Shown here: positions 1 to 9,707 of the stretch, one piece after another
Numbering within the stretch: the first letter of the stretch is position 1
How the letters are laid out: the number at the start of each line of letters is the position of its first letter
Assembly: GCF_030546645.1 (NCBI RefSeq)
Contig: NZ_JAUOTO010000001.1
Span: 496,001-560,000, forward strand
Length of the DNA stretch: 64,000 nucleotides
Source: Flavitalea plasmicola
GTDB lineage: Bacteria > Bacteroidota > Bacteroidia > Chitinophagales > Chitinophagaceae
Direction: 5' to 3'
The notes under the pieces: model-generated
The model's database searches: none
Seen by the model: the letters and a program-made list of their open reading frames with translations, nothing else
Told to the model about the DNA's origin: nothing
Position numbers and translations under genes: made by a program

Positions 1-2
1 CC

Positions 3-1388
3 CTCTTCTCTCGTCTCCAGTATAACTATGATGAAAAGTACCTGCTGACCGCGCTTATCCGCCGGGATGGGTCCTCCCGTTTTGGGTCCGACAACAGGTT
101 TGGCTACTTCCCCTCCGTGTCTGTAGGATGGGTACCCACCAGGGAGTCTTTCTTTCCATCCGGCAATGTGCTGAATAACCTGAAGATCCGCGCCAGCTAT
201 GGCGTCACCGGAAATGATGGCATCGGCGACTTCGCATATGTCACCACGGTAGACCCGGGCGGCCAGCGGAACTATTCATTTGGAACCACCGATGCCGTGT
301 ACCTGGGTTTCAGTCCCAGCGGACCCGCCCGCGCCGACCTGAAATGGGAAGAGACCCGTCAGACCGACATCGGCCTGGATGCCGTCCTGCTGAACAGCCT
401 GACATTTACAATGGACGTTTATAAAAAGAAGACGGTGGGCATCCTGCAAAACCCCACCATACCCGCCTATGCAGGCTACGGCAGCTTTGCCCAGAACTTC
501 GATGACATAGAGAATACGGGATTGGAAATGGAGCTGGGCTACAGAAAGAAGATCGGCGAGCTTAATTTTGGCGTCAATGGGAACATCTCCTTCTATAAGA
601 ACAAGGTGACGAAGATGATCCCCGGACAAAAGTTCATCGAGGACAACAGCGCCACCTTCCAGAATCTCGGCAATATCACCCGCACCGGTCTGGGGCTGCC
701 TTATCAACAATTTTATGGTTACAAAGCCCTCGGCGTCTTCCAGACACAGGACGAGATCGATCACTATACAGGCCCCAATGGAAATAAGCTGCAGCCCAAT
801 GCCAAACCCGGAGATATGAAATGGGCCAATCTGAATGGCGACAACAGCATTGGCGTGGACGACCGTACTTATCTGGGCAATCCCAATCCAACGGTGAGCT
901 ATGGAATGACCATCAACCTGGGATATAAGAACTTCGACTTTGTCATATTCGGCAGCGGCTCCGGCGGCAATAAGATCTTCCAGGGTCTCCGGAGATTGGA
1001 TATCGCCACAGCCAACTACACGAAAAAATATTTCAATGCCTGGACGGCCGCCAATACCAACACCAATGTAGCGAGGCTGGTGGATGGTGATCCAAATGGC
1101 AACTACGCCAAAATGTCCGGCTTCTACCTGGAAAGTGGAACTTTCTTCCGGCTGAGAACGATCCAGCTGGGTTACACCTTTCCCAAAGCGCTTGCCAACA
1201 GGTGGGGCATGAAGAACCTGCGCGCATATGTGTTGAGCGAAAACCTCTTCACCATCACGAAGTACAGCGGCTATAACCCCGAGATCGGCGTAAGCCCTGA
1301 TTCGGGCGGCGGTGCACAATATGGCATAGATCGCGGTACCTATGTGCAGCCCCGGGCTTTCCTGGTAGGTGTAAATGTTGGATTCTAA
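3..1388 (+). CDS. SusC-type TonB-dependent outer membrane receptor, C-terminal part
   Basis: The reading frame is already open at base 3 and contributes 461 residues, so only the C-terminal half of a SusC/RagA beta-barrel is present. The N-terminal carboxypeptidase-like domain and the plug lie outside the window. Barrel features seen are a run of alternating amphipathic strands, the stretch around SRFGSDNRFGYFPSVSVGW that is typical of SusC proteins, and a C-terminal phenylalanine (VGVNVGF), as expected for BamA-recognised barrels. A SusD gene begins 23 bases downstream, which fixes the role: TonB-driven import of oligosaccharides through the outer membrane. The substrate cannot be read from the barrel. 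The downstream GH5 gene suggests a beta-glucan or beta-mannan, which is inference. Confidence 0.95.
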   Translation, partial: LFSRLQYNYDEKYLLTALIRRDGSSRFGSDNRFGYFPSVSVGWVPTRESFFPSGNVLNNLKIRASYGVTGNDGIGDFAYVTTVDPGGQRNYSFGTTDAVYLGFSPSGPARADLKWEETRQTDIGLDAVLLNSLTFTMDVYKKKTVGILQNPTIPAYAGYGSFAQNFDDIENTGLEMELGYRKKIGELNFGVNGNISFYKNKVTKMIPGQKFIEDNSATFQNLGNITRTGLGLPYQQFYGYKALGVFQTQDEIDHYTGPNGNKLQPNAKPGDMKWANLNGDNSIGVDDRTYLGNPNPTVSYGMTINLGYKNFDFVIFGSGSGGNKIFQGLRRLDIATANYTKKYFNAWTAANTNTNVARLVDGDPNGNYAKMSGFYLESGTFFRLRTIQLGYTFPKALANRWGMKNLRAYVLSENLFTITKYSGYNPEIGVSPDSGGGAQYGIDRGTYVQPRAFLVGVNVGF

Positions 1389-1411
1389 TAACTACTTAAA
1401 CAAAAACTCAT

Positions 1412-2938
1412 ATGAAATCGAAGACTCTTGTATACATCGCAACGCTTATACTAAGCCTGCAGTGTATAAGTTCCTGTAAAAAAGAACTGGACGTCAATCC
1501 TCAAAACCGCATCCCCATCGGTGACTTTTATAAAACCCCGGCAGATGCATTCGCAGCCCTGGTCGCAGTGTATGACCGTTTTGCATTCCAGAGCGGCGGC
1601 CTCTACGACAAGGCGGCGATCATGGATGTAGCCGGCGACGACCAGCTGGCCGGCGGCGGCAACGCCACCGATATCAACGACCTGCAGGTAATGCAGCTGT
1701 ATACCCTGACACCCACCACGGGCCCGCAGGCCTATTTATGGAGCAGGGGCTATTCAGGTATCTACCGTGCCAACGTGCTGCTGTCGAAGCTGGGCGACTG
1801 TCACCTGGATGCCGCAACGCTGGCCCGGTATACCGCAGAGGTGAAGACCATGCGCGCCGCATTTTATTTTGACCTGGTCACCTTTTTCAGGAATATCCCT
1901 TTGATCGAAGGCACCGTGTCCATCGACAGCCTGTATTCCATTGTGCAGACTACGCCCGATAAAATATATGCCTATGTGGAGAAAAACCTCACCGAGGCCA
2001 TCCCGGATCTCCCTGCAACGGTCCCCGTAGCCACGGAGGGCGGTCGGCTCACCCAGGGCAGCGCCAAGGCCATCCTCGGCAAAGTATTGCTATACGAAAA
2101 GAAATGGCAGGCGGCCGCCGACCAGTTTGCGGATGTCAATGGCCCCAATCCCGGCGTGGACCCTTCTATCTATGGTTATAAATTGCTGGCCAGCTATGCC
2201 GACCTGTGGAACCCTTCTAAAAAGTTCAATGCAGAGTCAGTGGTGGAGTTCGTACATAGCAGCAAATCCAACGGCGGTTGGGCCGACGCCGGCGCCTCCG
2301 AAGGCAACCTGCTGTGTATCACCACCGGGCCAAGGTCCTATTCACAGCTGAAGGCGACCGCGCCCGATTATTTTTCCGGCTATAGCTTCCTTGTCTTCAC
2401 CAAGGACTTCGCTCAGAATGTCATGCATGGCGACCCAAGATATGTCGCCACCGTCGCCGACCTGGACAGCCTGAAGTCCAACGGCCTTGCTAACTATTCG
2501 GCAGGATATAACAACACCGGTTACTTCCTCGGTAAATTCATCGGACGCGTTTCAGCCAAGGCAGCCAACACGCCCGAGCTGAACTTCAGCCAGGATGAGT
2601 ATGAGATCCGGCTGGCGGATACGTACATGATGGAGGCCGAAGCCCTGATGAATGCGGGCGCCGACGTAAGCGCCGGCAGCAGGGCCTATAAGCTGCTGAA
2701 TGCAGTCCGGGCAAGGGTAGGCTTGCCGGAAGTGGCTGTCACCCAGGACAACATCGAGAAAGAAAGAAGGCTTGAGCTGGCTGGTGAAGGGCAACGCTGG
2801 CTGGACCTGGTACGCTGGGGCAAGGCCGCCACCGTACTGGCCTCAAAAGGCTTTGTCGCGCACAAGCACGAAATATTCCCCATTCCTCAGGCCGAGCTCA
2901 ATAATACGAAGCTTGTGCAAAACGATGAATGGAAATAG
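1412..2938 (+). CDS. SusD/RagB family glycan-binding lipoprotein
   Basis: A 508-residue outer-membrane lipoprotein that caps the SusC barrel and captures the glycan at the surface. The N-terminus is a lipoprotein signal with the lipidated cysteine at residue 22 (LQCISSCKK). The middle is the helical TPR-like SusD scaffold. The C-terminal RagB/SusD signature is clear: ERRLELAGEGQRWLDLVRWG, followed by the closing segment IFPIPQAELNNTKLVQN. Length is usual for the family. It starts 23 bases after the SusC stop, so the two are co-transcribed. The next gene (multiheme cytochrome) begins 5 bases after its stop, so the operon continues. Confidence 0.95.
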   Translation: MKSKTLVYIATLILSLQCISSCKKELDVNPQNRIPIGDFYKTPADAFAALVAVYDRFAFQSGGLYDKAAIMDVAGDDQLAGGGNATDINDLQVMQLYTLTPTTGPQAYLWSRGYSGIYRANVLLSKLGDCHLDAATLARYTAEVKTMRAAFYFDLVTFFRNIPLIEGTVSIDSLYSIVQTTPDKIYAYVEKNLTEAIPDLPATVPVATEGGRLTQGSAKAILGKVLLYEKKWQAAADQFADVNGPNPGVDPSIYGYKLLASYADLWNPSKKFNAESVVEFVHSSKSNGGWADAGASEGNLLCITTGPRSYSQLKATAPDYFSGYSFLVFTKDFAQNVMHGDPRYVATVADLDSLKSNGLANYSAGYNNTGYFLGKFIGRVSAKAANTPELNFSQDEYEIRLADTYMMEAEALMNAGADVSAGSRAYKLLNAVRARVGLPEVAVTQDNIEKERRLELAGEGQRWLDLVRWGKAATVLASKGFVAHKHEIFPIPQAELNNTKLVQNDEWK

Positions 2939-2943
2939 TTTTC

Positions 2944-4155
2944 ATGAGGAACCTCAGGATCATTTTCGTCATCAGCATGCTTATGGCGCTGACAGTCTTT
3001 TTTTCACGGTGCTTCAATGGTAATTCATTGACAGGCATCGATCCCAGAGGCGATCAGTATGCAGGCGCCAATGCGTGCATGAGCTGTCACCAAAGTGAAT
3101 GCAGCTCGTATACACATAGCAATCATTACAGGACATCATCGTCCGTCAATGGGCAGCGCCTGAAACAACTGATCGCCTCTTCGTCCAAGGAGCCCTTTTA
3201 CTTCTCCGACTCCAGCCATGTCAGCGTGGAAGAAAATGATAACGCCTTTTTCCAATCCAGCTTTTCGGCTGACAGGAGAACAGCTTCCGAAAAGTTCGAC
3301 ATTGCTTTCGGGTCGGGTGAAAAAGCGCAGACCTACGGCTATTGGAAGGATGATCAGCTCTATCAGCTTCCCCTCACCTGGTACGCCAGTATGCATGCCT
3401 GGGCGAATAGCCCCGGGTTTTCCCCCCGTCACGCAAGATATGAAAGGACCATCGGGGTCCGTTGTTTCGAATGCCACGCTTCCTATGCCAACAGGGTGGT
3501 GCAGCAGACGGGAGCGCTGACCACCGTCGAGGCCCTGGATAAGGCCTCCATCGTCTACGGAATAGATTGCGAAAGATGTCACGGACCTGCCCTGCAGCAT
3601 GTGAAGTACCAGCAGGAGAACCCCTCCGCAAAAACAGCAAAATACATCGTCCCCATAAGGTCCCTGACCCGGCAGCAGCAGCTGGATATCTGCGCCGTTT
3701 GTCATTCCGGGAATGACCGGGAACCACAATGGTCGCTTTTTGCTTTTGCGCCCGGCGACACCTTATCCCATTTCTATTTTCCCGATTTCGGGTCCGGCGC
3801 CGGCGAACCCGACGTACATGGCAAGCAGGTACAGCTGCTCCAGGCAAGCAGGTGCTTCATAAAGACAGCCATGACCTGCACGACCTGTCACTCCCCGCAT
3901 ATGCCGGAGGACAAGGACAACAGACCGACCGGCTTTGCAGCCAAATGCATGGACTGCCACCAGGGCTCCAGCCATGCAATAGACGTCCTGAAGGACAATG
4001 AACAAAAGAAAAGGGACTTCAACCTGGTCGGCGCAAACTGTATCGATTGCCATATGCCGTTACAAACTTCTAAAACCATATACTTTAATAATGGGATAGG
4101 GGTCAAAAACATTCCCTACCTGGTCAGAACACATAAAATCGGAATTTATAAATAG
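2944..4155 (+). CDS. Exported seven-heme c-type cytochrome
   Basis: A 403-residue protein with an N-terminal hydrophobic export segment (about residues 3-22) and seven CxxCH heme-binding motifs: CMSCH, CFECH, CERCH, CAVCH, CTTCH, CMDCH and CIDCH. Several free histidines could serve as distal ligands. It should be exported and carry covalent c-type hemes in the periplasm or on the membrane; a cysteine near residue 23 might be lipidated, but the lipobox (FFSRC) is poor. It resembles cytochrome c554-like multiheme proteins of Bacteroidota, but no catalytic signature such as the NrfA CxxCK is present, so electron transfer is the safest call. I chose ATG 2944, just after the SusD stop, over ATG 2929 inside susD, because the signal peptide then starts properly. 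Its place within a SusC/D operon is unusual. Confidence 0.9.
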   Translation: MRNLRIIFVISMLMALTVFFSRCFNGNSLTGIDPRGDQYAGANACMSCHQSECSSYTHSNHYRTSSSVNGQRLKQLIASSSKEPFYFSDSSHVSVEENDNAFFQSSFSADRRTASEKFDIAFGSGEKAQTYGYWKDDQLYQLPLTWYASMHAWANSPGFSPRHARYERTIGVRCFECHASYANRVVQQTGALTTVEALDKASIVYGIDCERCHGPALQHVKYQQENPSAKTAKYIVPIRSLTRQQQLDICAVCHSGNDREPQWSLFAFAPGDTLSHFYFPDFGSGAGEPDVHGKQVQLLQASRCFIKTAMTCTTCHSPHMPEDKDNRPTGFAAKCMDCHQGSSHAIDVLKDNEQKKRDFNLVGANCIDCHMPLQTSKTIYFNNGIGVKNIPYLVRTHKIGIYK

Positions 4156-4176
4156 CAGTATATTCGTTGATTAGGC

Positions 4177-7128
4177 ATGATGCAACACATGATAAAACAA
4201 TGGTCGACCATATTGCTGGCGCTGCTTACTACTACACATGTTCCTGCTCAGAACGGCATCCTGATCCCGGAGATCATCAACTATTCTAAAAAAGTGTATG
4301 AATCCGGTAACCAGAACAGGGCCGTTGACCAGGATAGGAGAGGGCTGCTGTATTTCGCCAATGACGATGGCCTCCTGGTCTTCGATGGCAATTACTGGAA
4401 AACCTACCCCTTACCCAACGGCAGCATCGTCAGGTCCCTGAAAGTCGCGGATGACAGGATCTACATTGGAGGACAGCAGGAGATCGGGTATTTCTTTTTT
4501 GACAAAAAAGGAGGCTTGACCTACCAGTCCCTGAAACAGCTGATACCACCCGGCGAGACCGAGTTCAGCGATGTCTGGCATGTAGTACAGTGCAGGAAAG
4601 ACATCTTCTTCCGGAGCAACAAAAGGATCTTCCGGTACCACGATGGCAGGATCACGGCTTTTAAAAGCATCAACTGGGGATTTCTGGGCGTAAGCAGGGG
4701 GGAGGTGATCGGCCAGCAATATGAGAAAGGCCTCGTCCTTTTCAAGGATGGACAATGGCAGCCCCTCGGCAATAAATTAGATTTTTCGAATGATAAGGTT
4801 TCAGTGAGGAGCGTCTCCGACTTTGGGACACAGGATATTTTATTAACGACCTTAAAAACCGGCGTATATATCATCCACGATAATGCCATTAATAAATTTG
4901 AAACGCCCTCCACCGCCATACTGGCGTCGGAGATCATAAATTTTGCGCAGGCCATCGATACTTCCCTCACCGTCATTGCTACCAGGTTAGGCGGGTATTA
5001 TGTCATCGATACCAGGGCCGGGATCGTACAGCACCTCACCAAACAGGAAGGACTTCAATCCAATACGGTGAACACGGCTTTTGTGGACAAGGAAAAGAAT
5101 ATATGGCTGGGGCTGAACAATGGCATTGACCTGGTGATCTATAATAGCCCCATCAACCATATCACCCCTAATCATGAGAGCAAAAGCCCTGGCTATTCCG
5201 CCGCCATCTACGACAACCAGCTTTATATAGGCACGGGTGTAGGACTTTATAATGTACCCGTCGGGCCGGGCAACGATATGAGTGGTATGCAGAAAAGTCT
5301 CAGCCTGGTGAAGAATGGCAACGGGCTGATCTGGGGGCTTTCCGTGGTCAACAACCAGCTGCTGGTAGGACGAAATGATGGCGCATACGCTGTCAGGAAC
5401 AACAGCTGCGTACCATTGGACACCTCCACAGGTTTCTGGTTCTTTCAACCCCTGGATGCCCGGGTTCCCTGCCCGCGTGTGATCGCCGGTACATACAATG
5501 GCGTCAACCTGTACCATTTTGCAGCCGGTGAGTTCCTGAACCCGAAAATCCATACCTCCTTCGAATCCGCTAAATACATTGTCGTCAGCGGAAGAGATAT
5601 ATGGGTTGCCCACCCTTACCAGGGCCTTTATAAGCTTTCCATCAACGATACAGGCGGACTGTCGAATCAGCCCTATAAAGATGTACATAACCTCCTGTCA
5701 GCCGGGCATAACCACCTTTTTAAGATCCGCGGCCAGATCGTATTGGCCACCAGGAAAGGGATATTCTCTTATGACAGCGCCATCGGCGATTTCAGGGAGT
5801 CGGAGTTTTTCAAAAAACTGTTCGGGGCCGCCCCCCCTTCCTATTTAAGGGAAGACACCCAGGGGAATATTTGGTTCGTGGAAGGGAAAAGCCCCGGCGT
5901 GGTGGACCTCTCATCGCCCGAAGATCCTGCTATCATTTATTTCTCTGAGCTCAACAACAGCATCCTGGGCAACGATGAGGAATTCATCTATCCGGTGAAT
6001 AAGAACAATGTGCTGATCGCGGGGGAAATAGGGTTCTATCACATCGACTATGAGAAATATAAGAAGACGGATCACAGCATCAATGTCCTCCTGCGGACAG
6101 TAACCGCCTCCCATAAAAGGGACAGCACGCTGTTTGGCGGGTATCTGGCAGGGCAGTCTGCGGGTGACACGGGCGACCTGGTCAAATTTCAGCATGACAT
6201 CAGGTATAAATGGAACTCGCTTCATTTTGAATTCTCTTCGCCCTGCTTCGGCGGCATAGTGGAGTACAAGTGCCGGCTGATGGGATATGAAAAGGAATGG
6301 TCATCCTGGTCCCGGAAAACAGAGCGGTCTTATACCAATCTGCCCGCAGGTAATTATATATTCCAGGTCAGGGCCAGGAACGACATTGGTCATCAGTCGT
6401 CGGTAAGCCAGTTCATATTCACGATCTCGCCGCCCTGGTACAATACCATTCTGGCGTATGGTATGTATGTGGTCCTGCTCACAGCCATTCTTTATTTCTT
6501 TTATAAACGCCAGCAGAAGAAATACCTCGTCCAGCATGCCAACCGGCTAAGGAAGCAAAGGGAAGCATTCGAGGAAGAGCAGCAACAGCTGCAGTACCGG
6601 CACCAGCTGGAAATGGAGAAGAACGAAAAAGAGATCATCCGGCTGAAAAATATCAAGCTGGAGGCAGAGGTAGAGCATAATAATGCACAGCTGGCCTCTA
6701 ATACGATGAACCTGTTGCAAAAACGGGAATTACTGAATAAGATAAAGGATGAAATATTGATCATCCAGGAAGAGCATGAGCCGGAAAAAAGAACAAGGAA
6801 CCTGCGCAGGATCATCAAGATCATTAACGAGCAGCTGGAGAGTATCGATGATTGGGAGCGGTTCTCACAGTATTTCGATAAATCCAATAACGATTTCTTA
6901 AAGATCCTGAAAGAGGATCACCCATTGCTTACGGCCGCCGACCTGAAGCTGTGCGCGTATCTGAGGCTCAATCTGTCTACAAAGGCCATCGCCGACCTGT
7001 TGAATCTTTCTGTCCGGGGCGTGGAGAGCAGCCGGTACAGGCTTAGAAAAAAGCTCTCCCTGGCCAATGATATCTCTTTATTTGATTTCCTCGCAGCAGT
7101 AGGAAATACAGATCAAAACAAGCTTTAA
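4177..7128 (+). CDS. Membrane-anchored propeller / Y_Y_Y / LuxR-type one-component regulator
   Basis: A 983-residue sensor-regulator. In order: signal peptide (about 1-25), a long region of two-component-regulator propeller repeats (about 30-650, with repeated elements such as DRRGLLYFANDDGLLVFDG), a triple-tyrosine (Y_Y_Y) domain (about 680-750), one transmembrane helix (about 758-778), a charged coiled coil (about 780-880), and a C-terminal LuxR/GerE-like helix-turn-helix (LSTKAIADLLNLSVRGVESS, near 940-965). There is no histidine-kinase HisKA or ATPase domain, so the periplasmic propeller must signal directly to the tethered DNA-binding domain. In Bacteroidota such proteins usually control the adjacent glycan locus. 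It lies 21 bases after the cytochrome gene and 10 bases before GH5, so it is probably encoded in the operon it regulates. Confidence 0.9.
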   Translation: MMQHMIKQWSTILLALLTTTHVPAQNGILIPEIINYSKKVYESGNQNRAVDQDRRGLLYFANDDGLLVFDGNYWKTYPLPNGSIVRSLKVADDRIYIGGQQEIGYFFFDKKGGLTYQSLKQLIPPGETEFSDVWHVVQCRKDIFFRSNKRIFRYHDGRITAFKSINWGFLGVSRGEVIGQQYEKGLVLFKDGQWQPLGNKLDFSNDKVSVRSVSDFGTQDILLTTLKTGVYIIHDNAINKFETPSTAILASEIINFAQAIDTSLTVIATRLGGYYVIDTRAGIVQHLTKQEGLQSNTVNTAFVDKEKNIWLGLNNGIDLVIYNSPINHITPNHESKSPGYSAAIYDNQLYIGTGVGLYNVPVGPGNDMSGMQKSLSLVKNGNGLIWGLSVVNNQLLVGRNDGAYAVRNNSCVPLDTSTGFWFFQPLDARVPCPRVIAGTYNGVNLYHFAAGEFLNPKIHTSFESAKYIVVSGRDIWVAHPYQGLYKLSINDTGGLSNQPYKDVHNLLSAGHNHLFKIRGQIVLATRKGIFSYDSAIGDFRESEFFKKLFGAAPPSYLREDTQGNIWFVEGKSPGVVDLSSPEDPAIIYFSELNNSILGNDEEFIYPVNKNNVLIAGEIGFYHIDYEKYKKTDHSINVLLRTVTASHKRDSTLFGGYLAGQSAGDTGDLVKFQHDIRYKWNSLHFEFSSPCFGGIVEYKCRLMGYEKEWSSWSRKTERSYTNLPAGNYIFQVRARNDIGHQSSVSQFIFTISPPWYNTILAYGMYVVLLTAILYFFYKRQQKKYLVQHANRLRKQREAFEEEQQQLQYRHQLEMEKNEKEIIRLKNIKLEAEVEHNNAQLASNTMNLLQKRELLNKIKDEILIIQEEHEPEKRTRNLRRIIKIINEQLESIDDWERFSQYFDKSNNDFLKILKEDHPLLTAADLKLCAYLRLNLSTKAIADLLNLSVRGVESSRYRLRKKLSLANDISLFDFLAAVGNTDQNKL

Positions 7129-7138
7129 AAAAAACATC

Positions 7139-8863
7139 GTGAAAAAAAGTATACCGTTTCTCGCAGCGCTGTCAATTTGTTCAATGCTTACATTTGGGCA
7201 GGTCAACGGATTTTTGAAAGCAAAGGGAAAGACGATCGTTGACGGCAATGGAAAGACATTCATCCTGAGGGGAATGGGGTTGGGCGGCTGGATGCTGCAG
7301 GAAGGTTATATGCTCCGCATCGGCGCCATCGGGCAGCAGCACCGTATAAGACAAAAGATAGCGGAGCTGATAGGAAATGAGAAGACAGACAGGTTTTACG
7401 ATGCCTGGCTGAAAAACCACACCACCAAAAGGGACATCGATTCATTGGCCGCCTGGGGCTTTAATTCCATCAGGCTGCCCATGCATTACGGGCTTTATAC
7501 CCTTCCGGTGGAGGCGGAGCCGGTGCCCGGACAAAATACCTGGCTGCCCAAAGGGTTTGCAATCACCGACAGCCTGCTGGCCTGGTGCAAGGTCAATCAT
7601 ATGTACCTTATATTGGATCTGCATGCCACGCCGGGCGGGCAGGGTAATGACCTCAACATATCGGACAGGGACCCTTCCAGGCCCTCTCTGTGGGAAAGCG
7701 AGGCCAATCAGGGAAAGACAATTGCACTATGGAGAAAGCTGGCTGAAAGATATGCCGGCGATCCGGCCATCGGCGGGTACGACATCATTAATGAGCCCAA
7801 TTGGGGGTTTGAAGACCCCCAGGACGTCAGGGGTACGAAAGAAAAGACGAATAAGCCTTTGCGGACGCTGATGATGCGGATCACTGCCGCCATCAGGGAA
7901 GTGGATACGACGCACATCATTATTGTTGAAGGCAATGGCTTCGGAAATAACTATAATGGCATCTTTCCATTGTGGGATGATAATATGGTGCTCAGCTTCC
8001 ATAAATACGGCAACTTCAACACCCGGGCCAGCATTCGGAATTTCCTCGATTGGCAGGACAAATACAACGTGCCGCTGTGGCTGGGTGAGTCAGGCGAAAA
8101 TTCGAATACATGGTTTACGCAGGCCATCCAGCTGGTGGAATCGAATAATATCGGGTGGTGCTGGTGGCCATTGAAAAAGATGGGCATTAGTAATCCCCTT
8201 GAAATAAAGGTGACGCCATCGTATCAGCTGTTGCTGGACTATTGGCTGAAGAATGGTCCCAAACCCTCTGTCCCTGCAGCAGAAGCCGCGCTTGATGAAC
8301 TCCTGCAGAATATTAAGATGGAGAACAACATCTGTCATAAGGAGGTAGTCGACGCGATGTTCAGGCAGGTTGCTTCCGCGGAGGCGATCCCCTTTAAACC
8401 CCACTGGATAAAAAATGGGTCCGTAGTAGCGGCAGTCGACTATGATCTGGGTCGCAATGGGTCGGCTTATCTGGACAACGATACCGCTCGCTACCAATAC
8501 GTTTCTCCGCCCATCCGTACGACAGGCAATCGCGGCGCGGCTTATCGCAATGACGGCGTGGACATTCAGAAAGACTCGCTGGGCTACAGTGTCTTTAGCA
8601 TCGAAGAGGGGGAATGGCTGCAATACACGGTGAATGTCACGGATCCCGGTACCTACACGGTCGTTTTTTCCTTTTCCCCGTCAGGGGACAACGGCCGGCT
8701 ATCCCTCCTGTCCGGGGGAAGGCCGTTGGCCGGGAATATCCCCGTCAGCGGCCAGTCTGTAGAAATAAAGCACATTTACTTAAAGGCAGGATTGAACAGG
8801 CTGAAGGTGATAGCCGTCAAAGGAGGGTTCGTTTTCAGGGAGATGCGGTTTGTCAGGAATTGA
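7139..8863 (+). CDS. GH5-family endoglycanase with C-terminal carbohydrate-binding module
   Basis: A 574-residue exported hydrolase starting with GTG, directly after the regulator gene. Residues 1-20 form a signal peptide. Residues about 23-360 are a GH5 (cellulase clan A) TIM barrel: the acid/base glutamate is Glu219 in IINEPNW and the nucleophile is Glu317 in WLGESGEN, with the usual RLPMHYG and FHKYGNF segments nearby. Residues about 430-574 form a CBM6/CBM35-like beta-sandwich (VFSIEEGEWLQYTVNV, then GTYTVVFSFS). Expected action is endo- or exo-cleavage of a beta-linked glucan or mannan; the GH5 subfamily, and so the substrate, cannot be fixed by eye. It fits as the enzyme partner of the SusC/D pair upstream. 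Confidence 0.92.
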   Translation: MKKSIPFLAALSICSMLTFGQVNGFLKAKGKTIVDGNGKTFILRGMGLGGWMLQEGYMLRIGAIGQQHRIRQKIAELIGNEKTDRFYDAWLKNHTTKRDIDSLAAWGFNSIRLPMHYGLYTLPVEAEPVPGQNTWLPKGFAITDSLLAWCKVNHMYLILDLHATPGGQGNDLNISDRDPSRPSLWESEANQGKTIALWRKLAERYAGDPAIGGYDIINEPNWGFEDPQDVRGTKEKTNKPLRTLMMRITAAIREVDTTHIIIVEGNGFGNNYNGIFPLWDDNMVLSFHKYGNFNTRASIRNFLDWQDKYNVPLWLGESGENSNTWFTQAIQLVESNNIGWCWWPLKKMGISNPLEIKVTPSYQLLLDYWLKNGPKPSVPAAEAALDELLQNIKMENNICHKEVVDAMFRQVASAEAIPFKPHWIKNGSVVAAVDYDLGRNGSAYLDNDTARYQYVSPPIRTTGNRGAAYRNDGVDIQKDSLGYSVFSIEEGEWLQYTVNVTDPGTYTVVFSFSPSGDNGRLSLLSGGRPLAGNIPVSGQSVEIKHIYLKAGLNRLKVIAVKGGFVFREMRFVRN

Positions 8864-8876
8864 ATATCTTGGCAGT

Positions 8877-9707
8877 ATGAAATTACTGGTGACCTTGTTG
8901 CTGGCAGTAGCTTTCATCCCTGCCTGGTCGCAAAAGGAGCAGGATCCTTCCGTCAGCTGCATAACATACTGGATAAAGGGTGAGACGAAGATCTACTCCA
9001 TCGTACATGAAAAGACCACGAACAGCAAGGATAACAAACATATTCTTTTTACCTATGAGGCGCATGTAACCGTGTTGGACTCTACGGCGGAGGATTTTAC
9101 AATAAAATGGGTGTTTCATAATCCTGCTTTACCTGGGCGCGAGCTTCCGGCATTGTCTCAGCCATTGCCCGTCTTTGAGGGTATGCAAATGATCTTTCGG
9201 ATATCATCGGTGGGAACTTTTATTGAGCTGCTCAACTGGGAAGAAGTGAGGGATAGCTATGTTCATCTCATGGAATTATCTCTTCCTGAAAAAATGGACA
9301 GCGCCATGACGGCCAGTGTGAACAATGCGAAAGCGCTTTTCAGCACAAGAGAAAGTGTTGAGGCCGCCTTGATCCGGGAGATCCAGCTATTTCATCGGCC
9401 GTATGGGTACAAGTTCACTACCTTGAAAGTGAGTGAAAATACGCAAATATCGAACCCATTTGGCGGGAACCCATTGCCGGCCGTACAAACGTACCAGGTG
9501 ACAGAGTTAGATAGCCGGCAGGACCGCTATACATTAGTTGTTCAGCAGAAGATCGACAGCAATAGCCTGCAGTTGGTCATAGATGACTCCAGCGAGTACC
9601 AGTTCATCTCCTCCAGTGGTTGGATCCGGCGCTTGTATTACCTCCGAAGGGCGGGCAGCGCGGCCCTCCAACAATCCGACGCCTATACCATCACTCTAAA
9701 GGACTGA
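8877..9707 (+). CDS. Exported protein of unknown function
   Basis: A 276-residue protein that I do not recognise. It has a good signal peptide (MKLLVTLLLAVAFIPAWS, cleaved about residue 19) and no further membrane segment. The rest is predicted mixed alpha/beta with threonine/glutamine-rich strands and no cysteine pairs or catalytic motif I can name. The ATG at 8877 is preferred to an in-frame TTG at 8850 because it starts the signal peptide exactly. It follows GH5 by 13 bases and ends the plus-strand run. Its 3' end overlaps the convergent amidohydrolase gene by 12 bases. It may be a periplasmic accessory, but nothing in the sequence shows this. Confidence 0.75.
   Translation: MKLLVTLLLAVAFIPAWSQKEQDPSVSCITYWIKGETKIYSIVHEKTTNSKDNKHILFTYEAHVTVLDSTAEDFTIKWVFHNPALPGRELPALSQPLPVFEGMQMIFRISSVGTFIELLNWEEVRDSYVHLMELSLPEKMDSAMTASVNNAKALFSTRESVEAALIREIQLFHRPYGYKFTTLKVSENTQISNPFGGNPLPAVQTYQVTELDSRQDRYTLVVQQKIDSNSLQLVIDDSSEYQFISSSGWIRRLYYLRRAGSAALQQSDAYTITLKD

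Noticed and set aside
276-1319. 347-residue open frame on the minus strand opposite the SusC gene
   Set aside because: It mirrors the codon pattern of the SusC frame, has no start context or recognisable domain, and the plus-strand protein is unmistakable.
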